Source of the DNA: Nocardia vinacea
Lineage (GTDB): Bacteria > Actinomycetota > Actinomycetes > Mycobacteriales > Mycobacteriaceae
Direction of reading: 5' to 3'
Assembly: GCF_035920345.1 (NCBI RefSeq)
Contig: NZ_CP109149.1
Location: 8,556,001 to 8,620,000 of the forward strand
Length of the DNA stretch: 64,000 nucleotides
Part shown: positions 50,331 to 58,766 of the stretch, piece after piece
How the letters are laid out: the number at the start of each line of letters is the position of its first letter
Numbering within the stretch: the stretch's first letter is position 1
Position numbers and translations under genes: made by a program
Notes under the pieces: model-generated
Database searches by the model: none
Told to the model about the DNA's origin: nothing
Seen by the model: the letters and a program-made list of their open reading frames with translations, nothing else

Positions 50331-50432
50331 TCAGTCCAGGATGAAGGACCCGCCCAGCGCATCCTGTGCGCCATAGAAGAGCAAGAAGACGTAGTACAGA
50401 ACCGTCGAGACCGGTTCATTGGGCACGTGCAT
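50331..50432 (-). CDS. 33-residue hydrophobic small ORF
   Basis: The ORF runs from ATG 50432 to TGA 50331, with GAGG four bases upstream of the start. The product has a polar N-terminus (MHVPNEPVS), one hydrophobic stretch (TVLYYVFLLFYGA) and a polar tail ending GGSFILD, so it could be a single-pass membrane peptide. Nothing similar is known to me. It is the only coding-like element in the 430-bp gap between the TetR and lipase genes. Confidence 0.45.
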   Translation of the reverse strand: MHVPNEPVSTVLYYVFLLFYGAQDALGGSFILD

Positions 50433-50603
50433 GTTTCCTCGGAGCTTCCCCAGCAAGCTGTCCGGCACCAACCGGCCGGTTCGGTGAAAGTTACGTCATC
50501 TGCGGCCGCTCGGCACATCGAGTCGGCGAATCGGGTCTATTTCTGCCCATGACTGCGGCCGTTGTTGCGATGCACATCACGTCTGTGCCATAGTCGCCAA
50601 CAT

Positions 50604-50623
50604 GTGAGACGGAGTGGTCTCAC
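50604..50623. promoter_or_regulatory. Palindrome at the lipase start, candidate TetR operator
   Basis: GTGAGAC (50604-50610) and GTCTCAC (50617-50623) form a perfect 7-bp inverted repeat with a 6-nt spacer. It ends 3 nt before ATG 50627 and about 20 nt before the alternative TTG 50645. The size and symmetry suit a TetR dimer, and a TetR gene is nearby. Confidence 0.5.
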
Positions 50624-50626
50624 AGT

Positions 50627-52042
50627 ATGCGAAGGGGCTGGAAGTTGATCAATCCGCTGGCGGGTCGCGCCCGGCGAATCATGTTCTCGGCCGGAGTCAC
50701 GGCCATCGCACTGCTCGCGACGACCGCGGTCACGGTCGCCGAGCCGCCGGAGGAACCGGCAGCGGTGCAACCTGCGGCACCGGTTCCGCTGCCGCCCGAA
50801 TTGGATCCGGGTTTCTACCATCCGGCCGCAGAACTCGTGGCGAGCAAGGCGCCGGGCGAGCTCATCTCGGCGCGGCAGGTCAATGTCGCCAACTTCGGGT
50901 TGATTCCGGTGAATGTCGACGCCTGGCAGGTCTCCTACCGCTCGAATAACAGTCGGGACGAGGCGATTCCAGCGGTCGCGACGGTCGTGAAGCCGCGCGG
51001 CTCGGCCCCCGACAAGCTCGTCTCGATGCAGATCGCCGAGGACTTCTTGGCCGGGTACTGTGCGCCTTCCTATGCGCTGCAACAGTTTTCGGTCAGTCCG
51101 TTTGTCGGCCAGGTCGTCGCGCCCGCGGAATGGCTGATCGCCCAGGGTGCGGTGCAGCAGGGCTGGGCGGTTGTCATCCCCGATCATCAGGGACCGAACA
51201 ACGCCTATGCGGCCGGACCGTTGGCCGGGCGGATCACCCTCGACGGCATCCGCGCGGCGCGCAACCTCGAGCCGATGCGGCTCGCGCCCGATGCCCGGAT
51301 CGGTATGTACGGCTACTCCGGCGGTGCCATCGCAACCGGTCACGCGGCCGAGTTGAAGCAGGCCTACGCGCCGGAACTCAACATTGTCGGCACGGCCGAG
51401 GGCGGTGTGCCCGCCGATCTCGGCGTGACGCTGAATGTCGCGAACAACCAGCTCACCTCCGGTCTGGTCCTAGCCGCCGTCAACGGTCTCACCCGCGAGT
51501 ATCCGGATTTCGCCCGGTTCATCGACGCCAATATCGACCCGCTGGGCCGGACGCTGTCGACCGTCCAGGGTGGGCTGTGCGTGCAGTACCTGACCCCGCT
51601 ACTGCCATTCCTGAACCTCGAGGGCATGATTCGAGTGCCGGGCGATCCGATCCAGCACCCGGCGGTCGCCGACGTGCTCGACAAGACGCGAATGGGTAAG
51701 TCGGTACCCGATATGCCGATGTACATCTGGCAGGGCAACCCGGATGAAATCATCCCGGTGGGCCAGGTCAACACTCTGGTCGATACCTACTGCCAAAGCC
51801 CTTCCGCGACTGTGCAATACACCCGAGAGCACTTTGCCGAACACGTGCTCACCGAGATCTCGGGCACCGCGCCCGCCCTGCTGTGGCTGCGTGATCGGCT
51901 CAATGGCGTGCCGACCCAACAGGGTTGCGACACAACCGATGTCGGCTGGCTGGCCTTGGACCCGAACGGAATCGAGCTGTTGCAGGCCACCTTCGGCGAG
52001 ACCTTCGCTTCCTTCTTCGGCAAGCCGATCGGCGTGAAGTGA
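50627..52042 (+). CDS. Secretory lipase (LIP family)
   Basis: 471 residues from ATG 50627; a TTG at 50645 with GAAGGGG seven bases upstream is an equally good start. The basic N-terminus and hydrophobic core (ITAIALL-like, residues about 19-35) form a signal peptide cleaved near TVAEPP. The nucleophile is in GYSGGAIATGH (about residue 227), with later Asp and His (GNPDEIIP, REHFAEHV). The pattern matches the secretory lipases PF03583, which hydrolyse triacylglycerols outside the cell. A strong terminator follows the stop. Confidence 0.92.
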   Translation: MRRGWKLINPLAGRARRIMFSAGVTAIALLATTAVTVAEPPEEPAAVQPAAPVPLPPELDPGFYHPAAELVASKAPGELISARQVNVANFGLIPVNVDAWQVSYRSNNSRDEAIPAVATVVKPRGSAPDKLVSMQIAEDFLAGYCAPSYALQQFSVSPFVGQVVAPAEWLIAQGAVQQGWAVVIPDHQGPNNAYAAGPLAGRITLDGIRAARNLEPMRLAPDARIGMYGYSGGAIATGHAAELKQAYAPELNIVGTAEGGVPADLGVTLNVANNQLTSGLVLAAVNGLTREYPDFARFIDANIDPLGRTLSTVQGGLCVQYLTPLLPFLNLEGMIRVPGDPIQHPAVADVLDKTRMGKSVPDMPMYIWQGNPDEIIPVGQVNTLVDTYCQSPSATVQYTREHFAEHVLTEISGTAPALLWLRDRLNGVPTQQGCDTTDVGWLALDPNGIELLQATFGETFASFFGKPIGVK

Positions 52043-52074
52043 GTCGACCTCCGGTGCGAACCGGAGGTCAACTC
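52041..52074. terminator. Bidirectional terminator between lipase and SnoaL-like genes
   Basis: A perfect 10-bp stem, GACCTCCGGT (52046-52055) with ACCGGAGGTC (52060-52069), has a GCGA tetraloop. It is extended by GAGT/ACTC after one mismatch. It overlaps both convergent stop codons (52042 and 52073). Confidence 0.85.
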
Positions 52075-52501
52075 ATCGGGTGCCGTCGGCGCTGAACATT
52101 TCCTCAGCGCGGCGGGTGTCCATGTACTCGCGCACACGGTGGATCAGGCCGTCGCGCAGTTCGAAGATGAAGCAGTAGTCGTTGTCGTAGTGATTGCCGT
52201 TCATCAATGTCGCCCGCATCCGTTCCTCGACAACGACTTTCGTGCCCTCGGCGATGACGGCGGTGAACTCCACGCTTCGGTCGGAAACGAATATGGTCGG
52301 AAACTCCCTGGTCAGGAACCGCACAATGCGGTCACGGCCGACCAGGTGATTGGTGCCGTCGATGGCGCGGGCGGTGGCGTTCTGCGGCGGTGCGAGCCAT
52401 TCGGCGTCCGGGGTGAATACCGCGGCAATGCGGTCGGGATCCTGGGTCGCGAATTCGCGCCAGGCCCGGATGATCACATCTTTGCTCGTCTGTGCGTCCA
52501 T
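52073..52501 (-). CDS. SnoaL/NTF2-like protein
   Basis: 142 residues from ATG 52501 (AAGGA eight bases upstream); longer upstream readings cross the divergent promoter. It shows the NTF2-fold pattern FATQDPDRIAAVFTPDAEWLAPP (about 17-39) and VVVEERMRATLMNGNHYDNDYCFIFELRDGLIHRVREYMDT. Family members are isomerases, cyclases or simple ligand binders, so no reaction is assigned. It is divergent from the Ada-like gene, with a long palindrome between. Confidence 0.88.
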   Translation of the reverse strand: MDAQTSKDVIIRAWREFATQDPDRIAAVFTPDAEWLAPPQNATARAIDGTNHLVGRDRIVRFLTREFPTIFVSDRSVEFTAVIAEGTKVVVEERMRATLMNGNHYDNDYCFIFELRDGLIHRVREYMDTRRAEEMFSADGTR

Positions 52502-52537
52502 TCGGCCAATCCTTGGTTGGCCGCGGCCGCCGATCAC

Positions 52538-52570
52538 GCCATATCCGGACAGGTCGTGTCCGGATATGGC
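52538..52570. promoter_or_regulatory. 14-bp perfect palindrome in a divergent promoter
   Basis: GCCATATCCGGACA (52538-52551) and TGTCCGGATATGGC (52557-52570) are perfect inverted repeats with a 5-nt spacer. They lie 36 nt from each divergent start. The site may be an operator for the Ada/AraC-like protein or a leader hairpin. A smaller GGCCAA/TTGGCC pair lies at 52504-52522. Confidence 0.6.
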
Positions 52571-52606
52571 TGGTCGGTGCGTGGTCCGGCGCGCAGACTC
52601 AGGGGT

Positions 52607-53611
52607 ATGGGATCGTTCCAAGGCGTCATCACGACCGGCATCTATTGCTTGCCGCCGTGCCCTGGACGCCCACGGGTGGAGAACGTTGTCACCTTCATCT
52701 CCGCTGCGGGTGCCGAGGCGGCTGGGTTTCGGGCCTGCCACCGTTGCCGTCCCTATCGTGGCGATCGAAAGCCCGCGAGCGCATCCGAATTGGTCTGTCG
52801 CGCTGTCGATCTCATTGCCGTGGGTGCACTGGACGAGGGCAATGAGGCGGAACTCGCCGCGCGGCTGGCAGTGTCGGAACGTCACCTGCGGCGAATGTTT
52901 CATGAGCAGGTCGGTGCGACGCCGGATCAGTTGGCCCGCTCGCGGCGTGCGCATTTCGCGCGACGGCTACTGGACGATACCGATCTGTCGGTCACCGATA
53001 TCGCCTTCGCCGCCGGATTCGGGAGCCTGCGTCAGTTCAACCGGGTGATGGTCGCGACATTTCGGGCAACACCCGTCGAGTTGCGCAAACACCGCCGACG
53101 TGCGGACCGCTTGGTCGCGGATGGGGGTCTCGCGCTGCGGGTGCCGGTGGCCGAGGGGACGAATATCGCGCGGCGTTTGACGCAGCTCGCGGACACCGCA
53201 ATCGCTGGTGTCGAGAGTGCCACACTGGCCTGCTACCGGCGGACGATCGTCATGGACAGCGACCCGGGAGTCATCGAAATATACTCGGCCACAACAGATG
53301 CCGTGCGACTCGTCGTGCACGTGCCGCATATCGAAGGGCTGATCCACCTCGTGTCCAGGGTGCAGCGGTTGCTCGCGGGTCAGCCGTGGGATCCATTCGA
53401 GGACGACATCCGCGGCATAGTGTCGGACAGAGATGTACTCAACAATTTCGTCACCACCTATGGCGCACCGATAGGCGGATTGCGGCAGTTCGGCCTTTCT
53501 TACCTCTTCCCGACGGCGACGACGCTCGCCACCGCTGACCTGAACGGTCTCGATACAGTTGGCGCACAAGCGATCCGCGCATGTGTTCGCCCTCGTGAAC
53601 TAGCCGGTTGA
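52607..53611 (+). CDS. Ada zinc domain-AraC HTH-AlkA hybrid, C-terminally truncated
   Basis: 334 residues from ATG 52607. The Ada-type zinc domain (1-55) has C14, C18, C44 and C47 in TTGIYCLPPC and FRACHRCRP; C14 is at the methyl-phosphotriester acceptor position. The AraC-type HTH (about 60-165) has LAARLAVSERHLRRMFHEQ and DIAFAAGFGSLRQFNRV. The AlkA N-terminal domain (about 180-260) is present, but the HhH-GPD domain stops soon after LFPTATTLATADLNGLD, so the catalytic hairpin and Asp of AlkA are missing. It probably acts as a methylation-responsive regulator without glycosylase activity. Confidence 0.9.
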   Translation: MGSFQGVITTGIYCLPPCPGRPRVENVVTFISAAGAEAAGFRACHRCRPYRGDRKPASASELVCRAVDLIAVGALDEGNEAELAARLAVSERHLRRMFHEQVGATPDQLARSRRAHFARRLLDDTDLSVTDIAFAAGFGSLRQFNRVMVATFRATPVELRKHRRRADRLVADGGLALRVPVAEGTNIARRLTQLADTAIAGVESATLACYRRTIVMDSDPGVIEIYSATTDAVRLVVHVPHIEGLIHLVSRVQRLLAGQPWDPFEDDIRGIVSDRDVLNNFVTTYGAPIGGLRQFGLSYLFPTATTLATADLNGLDTVGAQAIRACVRPRELAG

Positions 53612-54520
53612 GTCGTCCTGGCACGGAATCGGGCGCACCGCCGAATGATCGAGTCTATTGAGCACGAGTGCGGCAGTGGTTGGTGAAAAAACCGTGCCAT
53701 TGTGTCCGGCTTTGCTACCGGGACAGACGTTTTGGAGGACGTAGTTGTCGACACCGGGCTCCGCGATCATGGCCTGGTTCTGGCCGAAAGATGAGATCGG
53801 GTCGAAACGGCTGCTGATGGTGGTGTAGGCGACGCCGGGAACGGTGATCGGTCCGGAGTTCAACTCCTGTAGGAAGGCCGACCCGGCCAGTAGATCCTTC
53901 ACCGCGGGCGGTACCGGCAGCTCGTCGCGGAAATTTCCGGCATTGAGAAGAGTCGCGCCGAGATTGCCGAGCGTGCCGTGTGTCGGCGAGGAAATGGTGG
54001 TCACCGAATGGACGCCAGTTGCGATTGCCGGATCGGTTTTCACGATGTACTGCGCCATGATGCCGCCCTCGGAATGGCCGATCAGGTCGACCTTCGGTAC
54101 GCCGAGTCGGGTGGTCAGCGCGGTCAGTTTCTGCTTGATCTCGACCGCCGAATCGGCGAGCGGACCATTGCCACCGCCCTGCATGGCATTGCTGCCGCCA
54201 TACGAGAAGGAATAGACGCACAGACCGGCATTGGTGAGGGCGGGTCCGAGATAGCCCCACGCTCGATACTCGTCGCCCGCGAAACCATGTAGCAGGACAA
54301 CGGGAACCGCTCCGGGCACTGTGGGCACGCAGTCGTACCGGTTGACTCCTGGCGGTGTCGGCGCTTCGACCTTGCCTTCCTGCGCCCATCGGGTTTCCTC
54401 GTCCTGCACCTGCTCCCAGGTGGCCGTCGGATACGTTTCCGGCTCCGCTGCGGCCAACGGCATCGGTGCGGCGCATAGCGCAAATCCGACGAGGGACAGG
54501 GTGATTCGGCGCAATCTCAT
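53600..54520 (-). CDS. Secreted alpha/beta-hydrolase lipase
   Basis: 306 residues. The signal peptide (about 1-25) is MRLRRITLSLVGFALC followed by APMPLAAA. The oxyanion motif is VVLLHGFAGDE and the nucleophile elbow is IGHSEGG (about residue 148); Asp and His candidates follow (FDPISSF, AGHNGTVF). The pattern matches bacterial class 2 lipases. Its ATG overlaps the stop of the glucosidase gene (ATGA), so the two are translated together. The stop overlaps the convergent Ada-like gene by 12 nt. Confidence 0.92.
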   Translation of the reverse strand: MRLRRITLSLVGFALCAAPMPLAAAEPETYPTATWEQVQDEETRWAQEGKVEAPTPPGVNRYDCVPTVPGAVPVVLLHGFAGDEYRAWGYLGPALTNAGLCVYSFSYGGSNAMQGGGNGPLADSAVEIKQKLTALTTRLGVPKVDLIGHSEGGIMAQYIVKTDPAIATGVHSVTTISSPTHGTLGNLGATLLNAGNFRDELPVPPAVKDLLAGSAFLQELNSGPITVPGVAYTTISSRFDPISSFGQNQAMIAEPGVDNYVLQNVCPGSKAGHNGTVFSPTTAALVLNRLDHSAVRPIPCQDDSTG

Positions 54521-56964
54521 GCGTGCGGTCCTCGAATGGTAGTAGTCAGGCGGGTATCGGCAACCGATCGACCGGTCAGCAGGTCGTAAGCCGTGGCGGG
54601 TAGCCCCCAGGTTTCCGTTGCCTCATCCCAGGATTCGGCGGCTCGGCGGGGGATCGGAATCGCCACCTCGACTGCCTCGCCCGGCTCGGCTTCGACGACC
54701 GCGAACGCGGCCAGTCGGCGTTCCGGTCGGGATGAATGAGCGATATACGTCTGGATCGTTTCGCGGCCGGGACGATCGCCGGTATTGCGAACGCGAACGG
54801 TCAGCGTGCCGAGAACGCCGATGGCCACCGGATCAGGAGCGAACACGGCGCTTTCGTACTCCCAGGTGGTGTAACCGATTCCGTGTCCGAACCAGTACGC
54901 GGGCGCGATCGAAAGTCGTTGCCACGCACGGTATCCGATGTAAACGTCCTCCTCGTAGGCGAGAGCACCGTCGGTGGGCGTGACATTCAGTACCGGCGCA
55001 TCGTCCTCGTGCGCGGGCCAGGTGGTGGGCAGCCGTCCGCTCGGTTCGGCCCGGCCCATGAGCATATCCGCCAGTGCGGCACCACCTTCCTGCCCAGGAA
55101 ACCAGGTGAGCAGAATCGCCGCGACATCCTCGGCCCACGGCATCCGCACAGGGGACCCGGTATTCACCACGACCACGGTGCGCGGATTGGCGGCGGCGAC
55201 CCGCTCGACGAGCTCATCCTGTCGACCGGGCAGCGAAAGCGATGTCCGGTCGAAGCTTTCGCTCTCCACCTCGGGGGTGGTGGCGACGACCACCACGGCC
55301 ACATCGGCCGAAGCCGCCGCGGCGACCGCTTCTTCGATGAGCGCCTCGGGGTCGATATTCGGTTCCTGATGGCCGAGCGAGAACTTCTCGAAGGCAATGG
55401 GCATCTCGGGCAGTGTCGTCACGGTATGCGTAAGACTGATCGAAACCTGCTGTCCCGCAGCGAGTTCGACCTCGAAAAGTGTCTCCGGCGGGTGGAGGAA
55501 AGCCGCCAGCGGATCGCCCTCCGGGACGATCGCGTCGTCGAAACAGGTCACATCGCCGACCGTCAGCCGGAACGGCCCGATGCCAGCGATGGCCAAGGTG
55601 TGTGTTCCCGTCGCCCGTGGCGTGAAGGTGCCGGTGACAACGACCCGATGCAGTTCCCCGACTCCGATACCGTCCGGGAATTCACCGATCCATTCGATCG
55701 TGGCCTCCGGCAGCGGATGCTCGCCGAGCAGGCGGTCACCCGCGCCGCACAGCTGGACCCGCAGATCGAAACCTTCCTTGGCGGCGGGAATCTTGACTCG
55801 GGGATCCGCACCGACGGCATAGACCAGTTCGGTATCCGTATCGAGCACGGCTCGCAGACCGTCGAGCGGGGAAACGGTGTGCGGTGGGAACACCTGGGCG
55901 CTACCGCCGCCGAGCGCCCTCGGCTGGTCGGCGGTCTGGCCGATCAGCGCAATACGCCGTAACTTGCCGAGTGGCAGCACACTACTCTCGTTGCGCAGCA
56001 GCACAATCGAGCGTTGGGCGAGCTCGCGAGCCAGCGCGTCGCCGTTGATCGTTGCGGGCACCGTGGCGACTTCGGGTGGTGCCCCGGCCAACGCGCCGAC
56101 TCGGGCGGCGAGCCGGAGCACATGCCGTGCCATCTGCTCGACGGTCTCGGCCGGAACCTGGCCTGCGCGAACCGCTTCCGCGAGGGTGTGGCCGAAGACG
56201 CTCTGCGGTCCCGGCATTGCGAGATCGAGCCCGCCGACGGCCGCGCCGACAGTATTGCGTGCCGCCGTCCAGTCCGAGACGATAGCGCCGTCGAAACCCC
56301 AACGCGCACGCAGTATTTCGTTCTGCAGCGCATTGTGCTCGGTCATCGTTACACCGTTGACGCTGTTGTAGGCCGCCATCAAGGCCCACGGCTCGGCCTG
56401 TGCGACCACGGTTTCGAACGGAGCTAGATACAGCTCGTGCAGTGCCCGCTGGGATACCCGCACATCAACGGTGAATCGGTCGGTCTCGGAATCATTGGCC
56501 ACGAAATGCTTCGGCGTCGCGGCCACACCGCCCTCCTGCACACCGGTCACGTAGGCCGCGCCGATCGCGCCGGTCAGCAGCGGATCCTCCGAATAGCACT
56601 CGAAGTGCCTGCCGCCCAATGGGCTTCGATGCAGATTGAGCGTCGGAGCGAGCAGTATGTGCACACCCTTGCGCCGCGCCTCCTGCGCGAGCAGCTGCCC
56701 GGCTCGCCGGGCCAGAGTCGGATCCCAGGTGGCGGCCAGCGCCGTCGGGCTCGGCAGGGCGATCGACGGATCCTCCGGACTCCAGTGCACTCCGCGCACA
56801 CCGATCGGACCGTCGGACATCACCAGGGACGTCAGCCCGATCTCAGGCATAGCGGGCAAGGACCACATGTCCTGTCCGGCGAGCAGGCGGCACCGGGCAT
56901 CCAGATCCAGTGCGGCCAATGCCTTTTCGACCACTGCCTCACGGTCGGCTCGGTGATTCGCCAT
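54517..56964 (-). CDS. Glycoside hydrolase family 3 beta-glucosidase with PA14 domain
   Basis: 815 residues from ATG 56964 (AAGGGAG nine bases upstream). Landmarks are MSDGPIGVRG near residue 49, KHFVANDSET near residue 158, the nucleophile Asp in GAIVSDWTAARNT near residue 235 and the C-terminal fibronectin-like domain (about 700-790). An insert (about 395-520) with GTFTPRATGTHTLAIAG is a PA14 carbohydrate-binding module. The GH3 family frees glucose from beta-glucosides. No signal peptide is present, so it is cytosolic. A TetR regulator lies upstream and an operator-like palindrome precedes it. Confidence 0.95.
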   Translation of the reverse strand: MANHRADREAVVEKALAALDLDARCRLLAGQDMWSLPAMPEIGLTSLVMSDGPIGVRGVHWSPEDPSIALPSPTALAATWDPTLARRAGQLLAQEARRKGVHILLAPTLNLHRSPLGGRHFECYSEDPLLTGAIGAAYVTGVQEGGVAATPKHFVANDSETDRFTVDVRVSQRALHELYLAPFETVVAQAEPWALMAAYNSVNGVTMTEHNALQNEILRARWGFDGAIVSDWTAARNTVGAAVGGLDLAMPGPQSVFGHTLAEAVRAGQVPAETVEQMARHVLRLAARVGALAGAPPEVATVPATINGDALARELAQRSIVLLRNESSVLPLGKLRRIALIGQTADQPRALGGGSAQVFPPHTVSPLDGLRAVLDTDTELVYAVGADPRVKIPAAKEGFDLRVQLCGAGDRLLGEHPLPEATIEWIGEFPDGIGVGELHRVVVTGTFTPRATGTHTLAIAGIGPFRLTVGDVTCFDDAIVPEGDPLAAFLHPPETLFEVELAAGQQVSISLTHTVTTLPEMPIAFEKFSLGHQEPNIDPEALIEEAVAAAASADVAVVVVATTPEVESESFDRTSLSLPGRQDELVERVAAANPRTVVVVNTGSPVRMPWAEDVAAILLTWFPGQEGGAALADMLMGRAEPSGRLPTTWPAHEDDAPVLNVTPTDGALAYEEDVYIGYRAWQRLSIAPAYWFGHGIGYTTWEYESAVFAPDPVAIGVLGTLTVRVRNTGDRPGRETIQTYIAHSSRPERRLAAFAVVEAEPGEAVEVAIPIPRRAAESWDEATETWGLPATAYDLLTGRSVADTRLTTTIRGPHA

Positions 56965-57022
56965 GTCGGTCGACTCCCTTGTTCGTATGACGCGCGGGCA
57001 TCTACCTCGAAGTATGGCCGAT

Positions 57023-57044
57023 TTACCTAGCAGTAGGTAGGTAA
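57023..57044. promoter_or_regulatory. Palindromic operator candidate upstream of GH3-lipase unit
   Basis: TTACCTA (57023-57029) and TAGGTAA (57038-57044) form an inverted repeat in AT-rich DNA, with an overlapping TACCTA/TAGGTA pair at 57024-57039. It lies between the TetR stop and the GH3 start, so it could be the site through which TetR represses the glucosidase. Confidence 0.5.
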
Positions 57045-57057
57045 TGTTATCGATACG

Positions 57058-57666
57058 TTATAGATTCGGATCGTCATCCGGACGGATCAATTGCAGGAAC
57101 TCGCGCAACAGCGCGGGCATATCCACGTCATCCGGCGACAGCAACCATTGCTGCTGCAAACCGTCCAGGACCGCGATCAGCAATACGGCGGCATCCCGAT
57201 GTGAGACGCCCCGCGGCGGATCGCCGCCCAAGGCGCGCTCCAAGAAGGTGGTCAGCATCTCCCGGGCCTGCGCGTACCGATCGACGAAGTAGTCGCGCGC
57301 CGGATGATCCTGAGTGACGCTCTCGGCCGCGAGCACCGTGAACGACTGTACGATTCCGGGCCGCTCGGCATTGCGTTCCACCAGGTCGGCGAGGAGTTCC
57401 AGGGTTGTCGCACGGCCCTGTGCGGTGGCGAGCAGGACGTCGAGATCGTTCTGATCGCGCAGCTCGAGCACATTCGCCAGCAGCGTCTGCTTATTGGGAA
57501 AGTAGTGCAGCACGCCCTGCTGGCTGAGCCCGACCCGCTCCGCGACGATCGCAATGGTCGCGCCCTGGTAGCCGCGTTCCGCGAAAACCTCGAGGGCCGC
57601 CTCCAGGATCGCTCGACGACGATCCTCGTGACCGGCCCGGCCCGGGGTCCGTCTCATGCGGTGCAC
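57058..57666 (-). CDS. TetR/AcrR-family regulator
   Basis: 202 residues from ATG 57666. The HTH covers residues about 16-62 (RRAILEAALEVFAERGYQGATIAIV and VGLSQQGVLHYFPNKQTL). The C-terminal half is a typical TetR_C ligand domain (residues 80-190). It lies 93 nt upstream of the glucosidase on the same strand, with a palindrome at each end of the region. It is probably the repressor of the GH3-lipase unit and of itself. Confidence 0.92.
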   Translation of the reverse strand: MHRMRRTPGRAGHEDRRRAILEAALEVFAERGYQGATIAIVAERVGLSQQGVLHYFPNKQTLLANVLELRDQNDLDVLLATAQGRATTLELLADLVERNAERPGIVQSFTVLAAESVTQDHPARDYFVDRYAQAREMLTTFLERALGGDPPRGVSHRDAAVLLIAVLDGLQQQWLLSPDDVDMPALLREFLQLIRPDDDPNL

Positions 57667-57735
57667 TCTTTTGCTGCGTCCATTGTTCGCAGACTAGCGA
57701 ATCGCCGTTGGCAGCGGCGGGTTCGGCGCGTCTAC

Positions 57736-57769
57736 TTTCTATCAATGCTAGGTCTAGCGTTGATAGAAA
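57736..57769. promoter_or_regulatory. 34-bp palindrome upstream of TetR gene
   Basis: TTTCTATCAATGCTA (57736-57750) and TAGCGTTGATAGAAA (57755-57769) match in 14 of 15 positions, with a 4-nt spacer. This is an AT-rich, TetR-style operator 70 nt upstream of the TetR start, suggesting autoregulation. As DNA downstream of the SGNH gene it could also form a hairpin terminator. Confidence 0.65.
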
Positions 57770-57863
57770 TCAGAGCAATGTGATCCCCTGGCTCGACCGT
57801 CTGCCGATTCCTGGCACCGTGTCACAGTGACGCTGGGCGCCGTACCGCGCCCAGGCCGCGATC

Positions 57864-58766
57864 TCACCGCAGTGCGGCGACAACCTGCTGTGCGATGTTC
57901 TGCTCACCGAAGGTGTTGGGGTGCAGCGGGACAATGGATGGAGTCGACAGCGAGGGGATGAGACCGTTGATCCACTGCTGGTCGGGCGCGGCGCACATAT
58001 CGTGTCCGATGCTGGAGGTGGCGGTGTCGACGAAGATCGCGCCGTGTGCGGCCGAGACGTCGCGCAGCAGTGTATTGAGGTTGACCAGCACGTCCTGGAG
58101 GTAGTCGGCGTCGCGTGGCCAGGCGGGCTGCTGCGCCGGGCACGCACCCGCGCGTGAGGCGGTCGGATACCCGACGATCACGATCGTGGCTTCGGGTGCG
58201 CGCGAGCGGATTTCATCGATCGCGGTGCCGTAGACGGGTGCCAGGGCCTTGGTCCGTTCCGCGAAAGTGTCGACACCGTTCGCCGTAAAGGTGTCCGCGC
58301 ATGACGTGCCGTGGGGCTCCGGCAGGAGATTTCCGCACAGCAGGGCCTGCTTCGCCAGGCCGATATCGTTGCCGCCCATGGTCATTGTCACCAGGGTGGT
58401 GTCCGGTGTCAGCGCATCGAACTGCGGTGCGGCGGTTCCGGAGACGACGCCGCGCTGAGGGCTCGTGAGGTCGTCCAACGTGGCCCCGCCGCAGGTGACG
58501 TCCTTGAAGGTCGCGACGCCGAGCTCCTTCGCGACCAGCGACGGGTAGTTGACCGCGGAGCGTGAACACGTGGCGAGCTCGGTTTGTGGAAATACACCCG
58601 CGCCCGCGGCGAAGGAATCACCGAGGGCCACATAGTGGGTGCCCGCGGCCGGGTCTGCGCCCGCTTGCCCGGTGATAGCGGCGCTTGCCGCGACTGCCAT
58701 CGCGGCAGCGGCGACCGCCGGTCTCGCCTTTCCGAATAGGTGGTTCCAGCTGCCGAAAACTTGCAT
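57864..58766 (-). CDS. Secreted SGNH/GDSL hydrolase
   Basis: 300 residues from ATG 58766 (AAGGAG five bases upstream), preferred over the in-frame ATG at 58811. The signal peptide (about 1-40) ends near GQAGADP. Block I is ALGDSFAAGAG (Ser near residue 53), block III GGNDIG, and the His is in PLHPNTFG near the C-terminus, so the SGNH set is complete. Six Cys may form disulfides. It is an extracellular esterase or lipase like those of Streptomyces. Confidence 0.94.
   Translation of the reverse strand: MQVFGSWNHLFGKARPAVAAAAMAVAASAAITGQAGADPAAGTHYVALGDSFAAGAGVFPQTELATCSRSAVNYPSLVAKELGVATFKDVTCGGATLDDLTSPQRGVVSGTAAPQFDALTPDTTLVTMTMGGNDIGLAKQALLCGNLLPEPHGTSCADTFTANGVDTFAERTKALAPVYGTAIDEIRSRAPEATIVIVGYPTASRAGACPAQQPAWPRDADYLQDVLVNLNTLLRDVSAAHGAIFVDTATSSIGHDMCAAPDQQWINGLIPSLSTPSIVPLHPNTFGEQNIAQQVVAALR

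Noticed and set aside
52502..52954. N-terminal extension of the SnoaL-like protein
   Set aside because: It would read through the divergent promoter and palindrome into the Ada-like gene; ATG 52501 has a clear AAGGA site.
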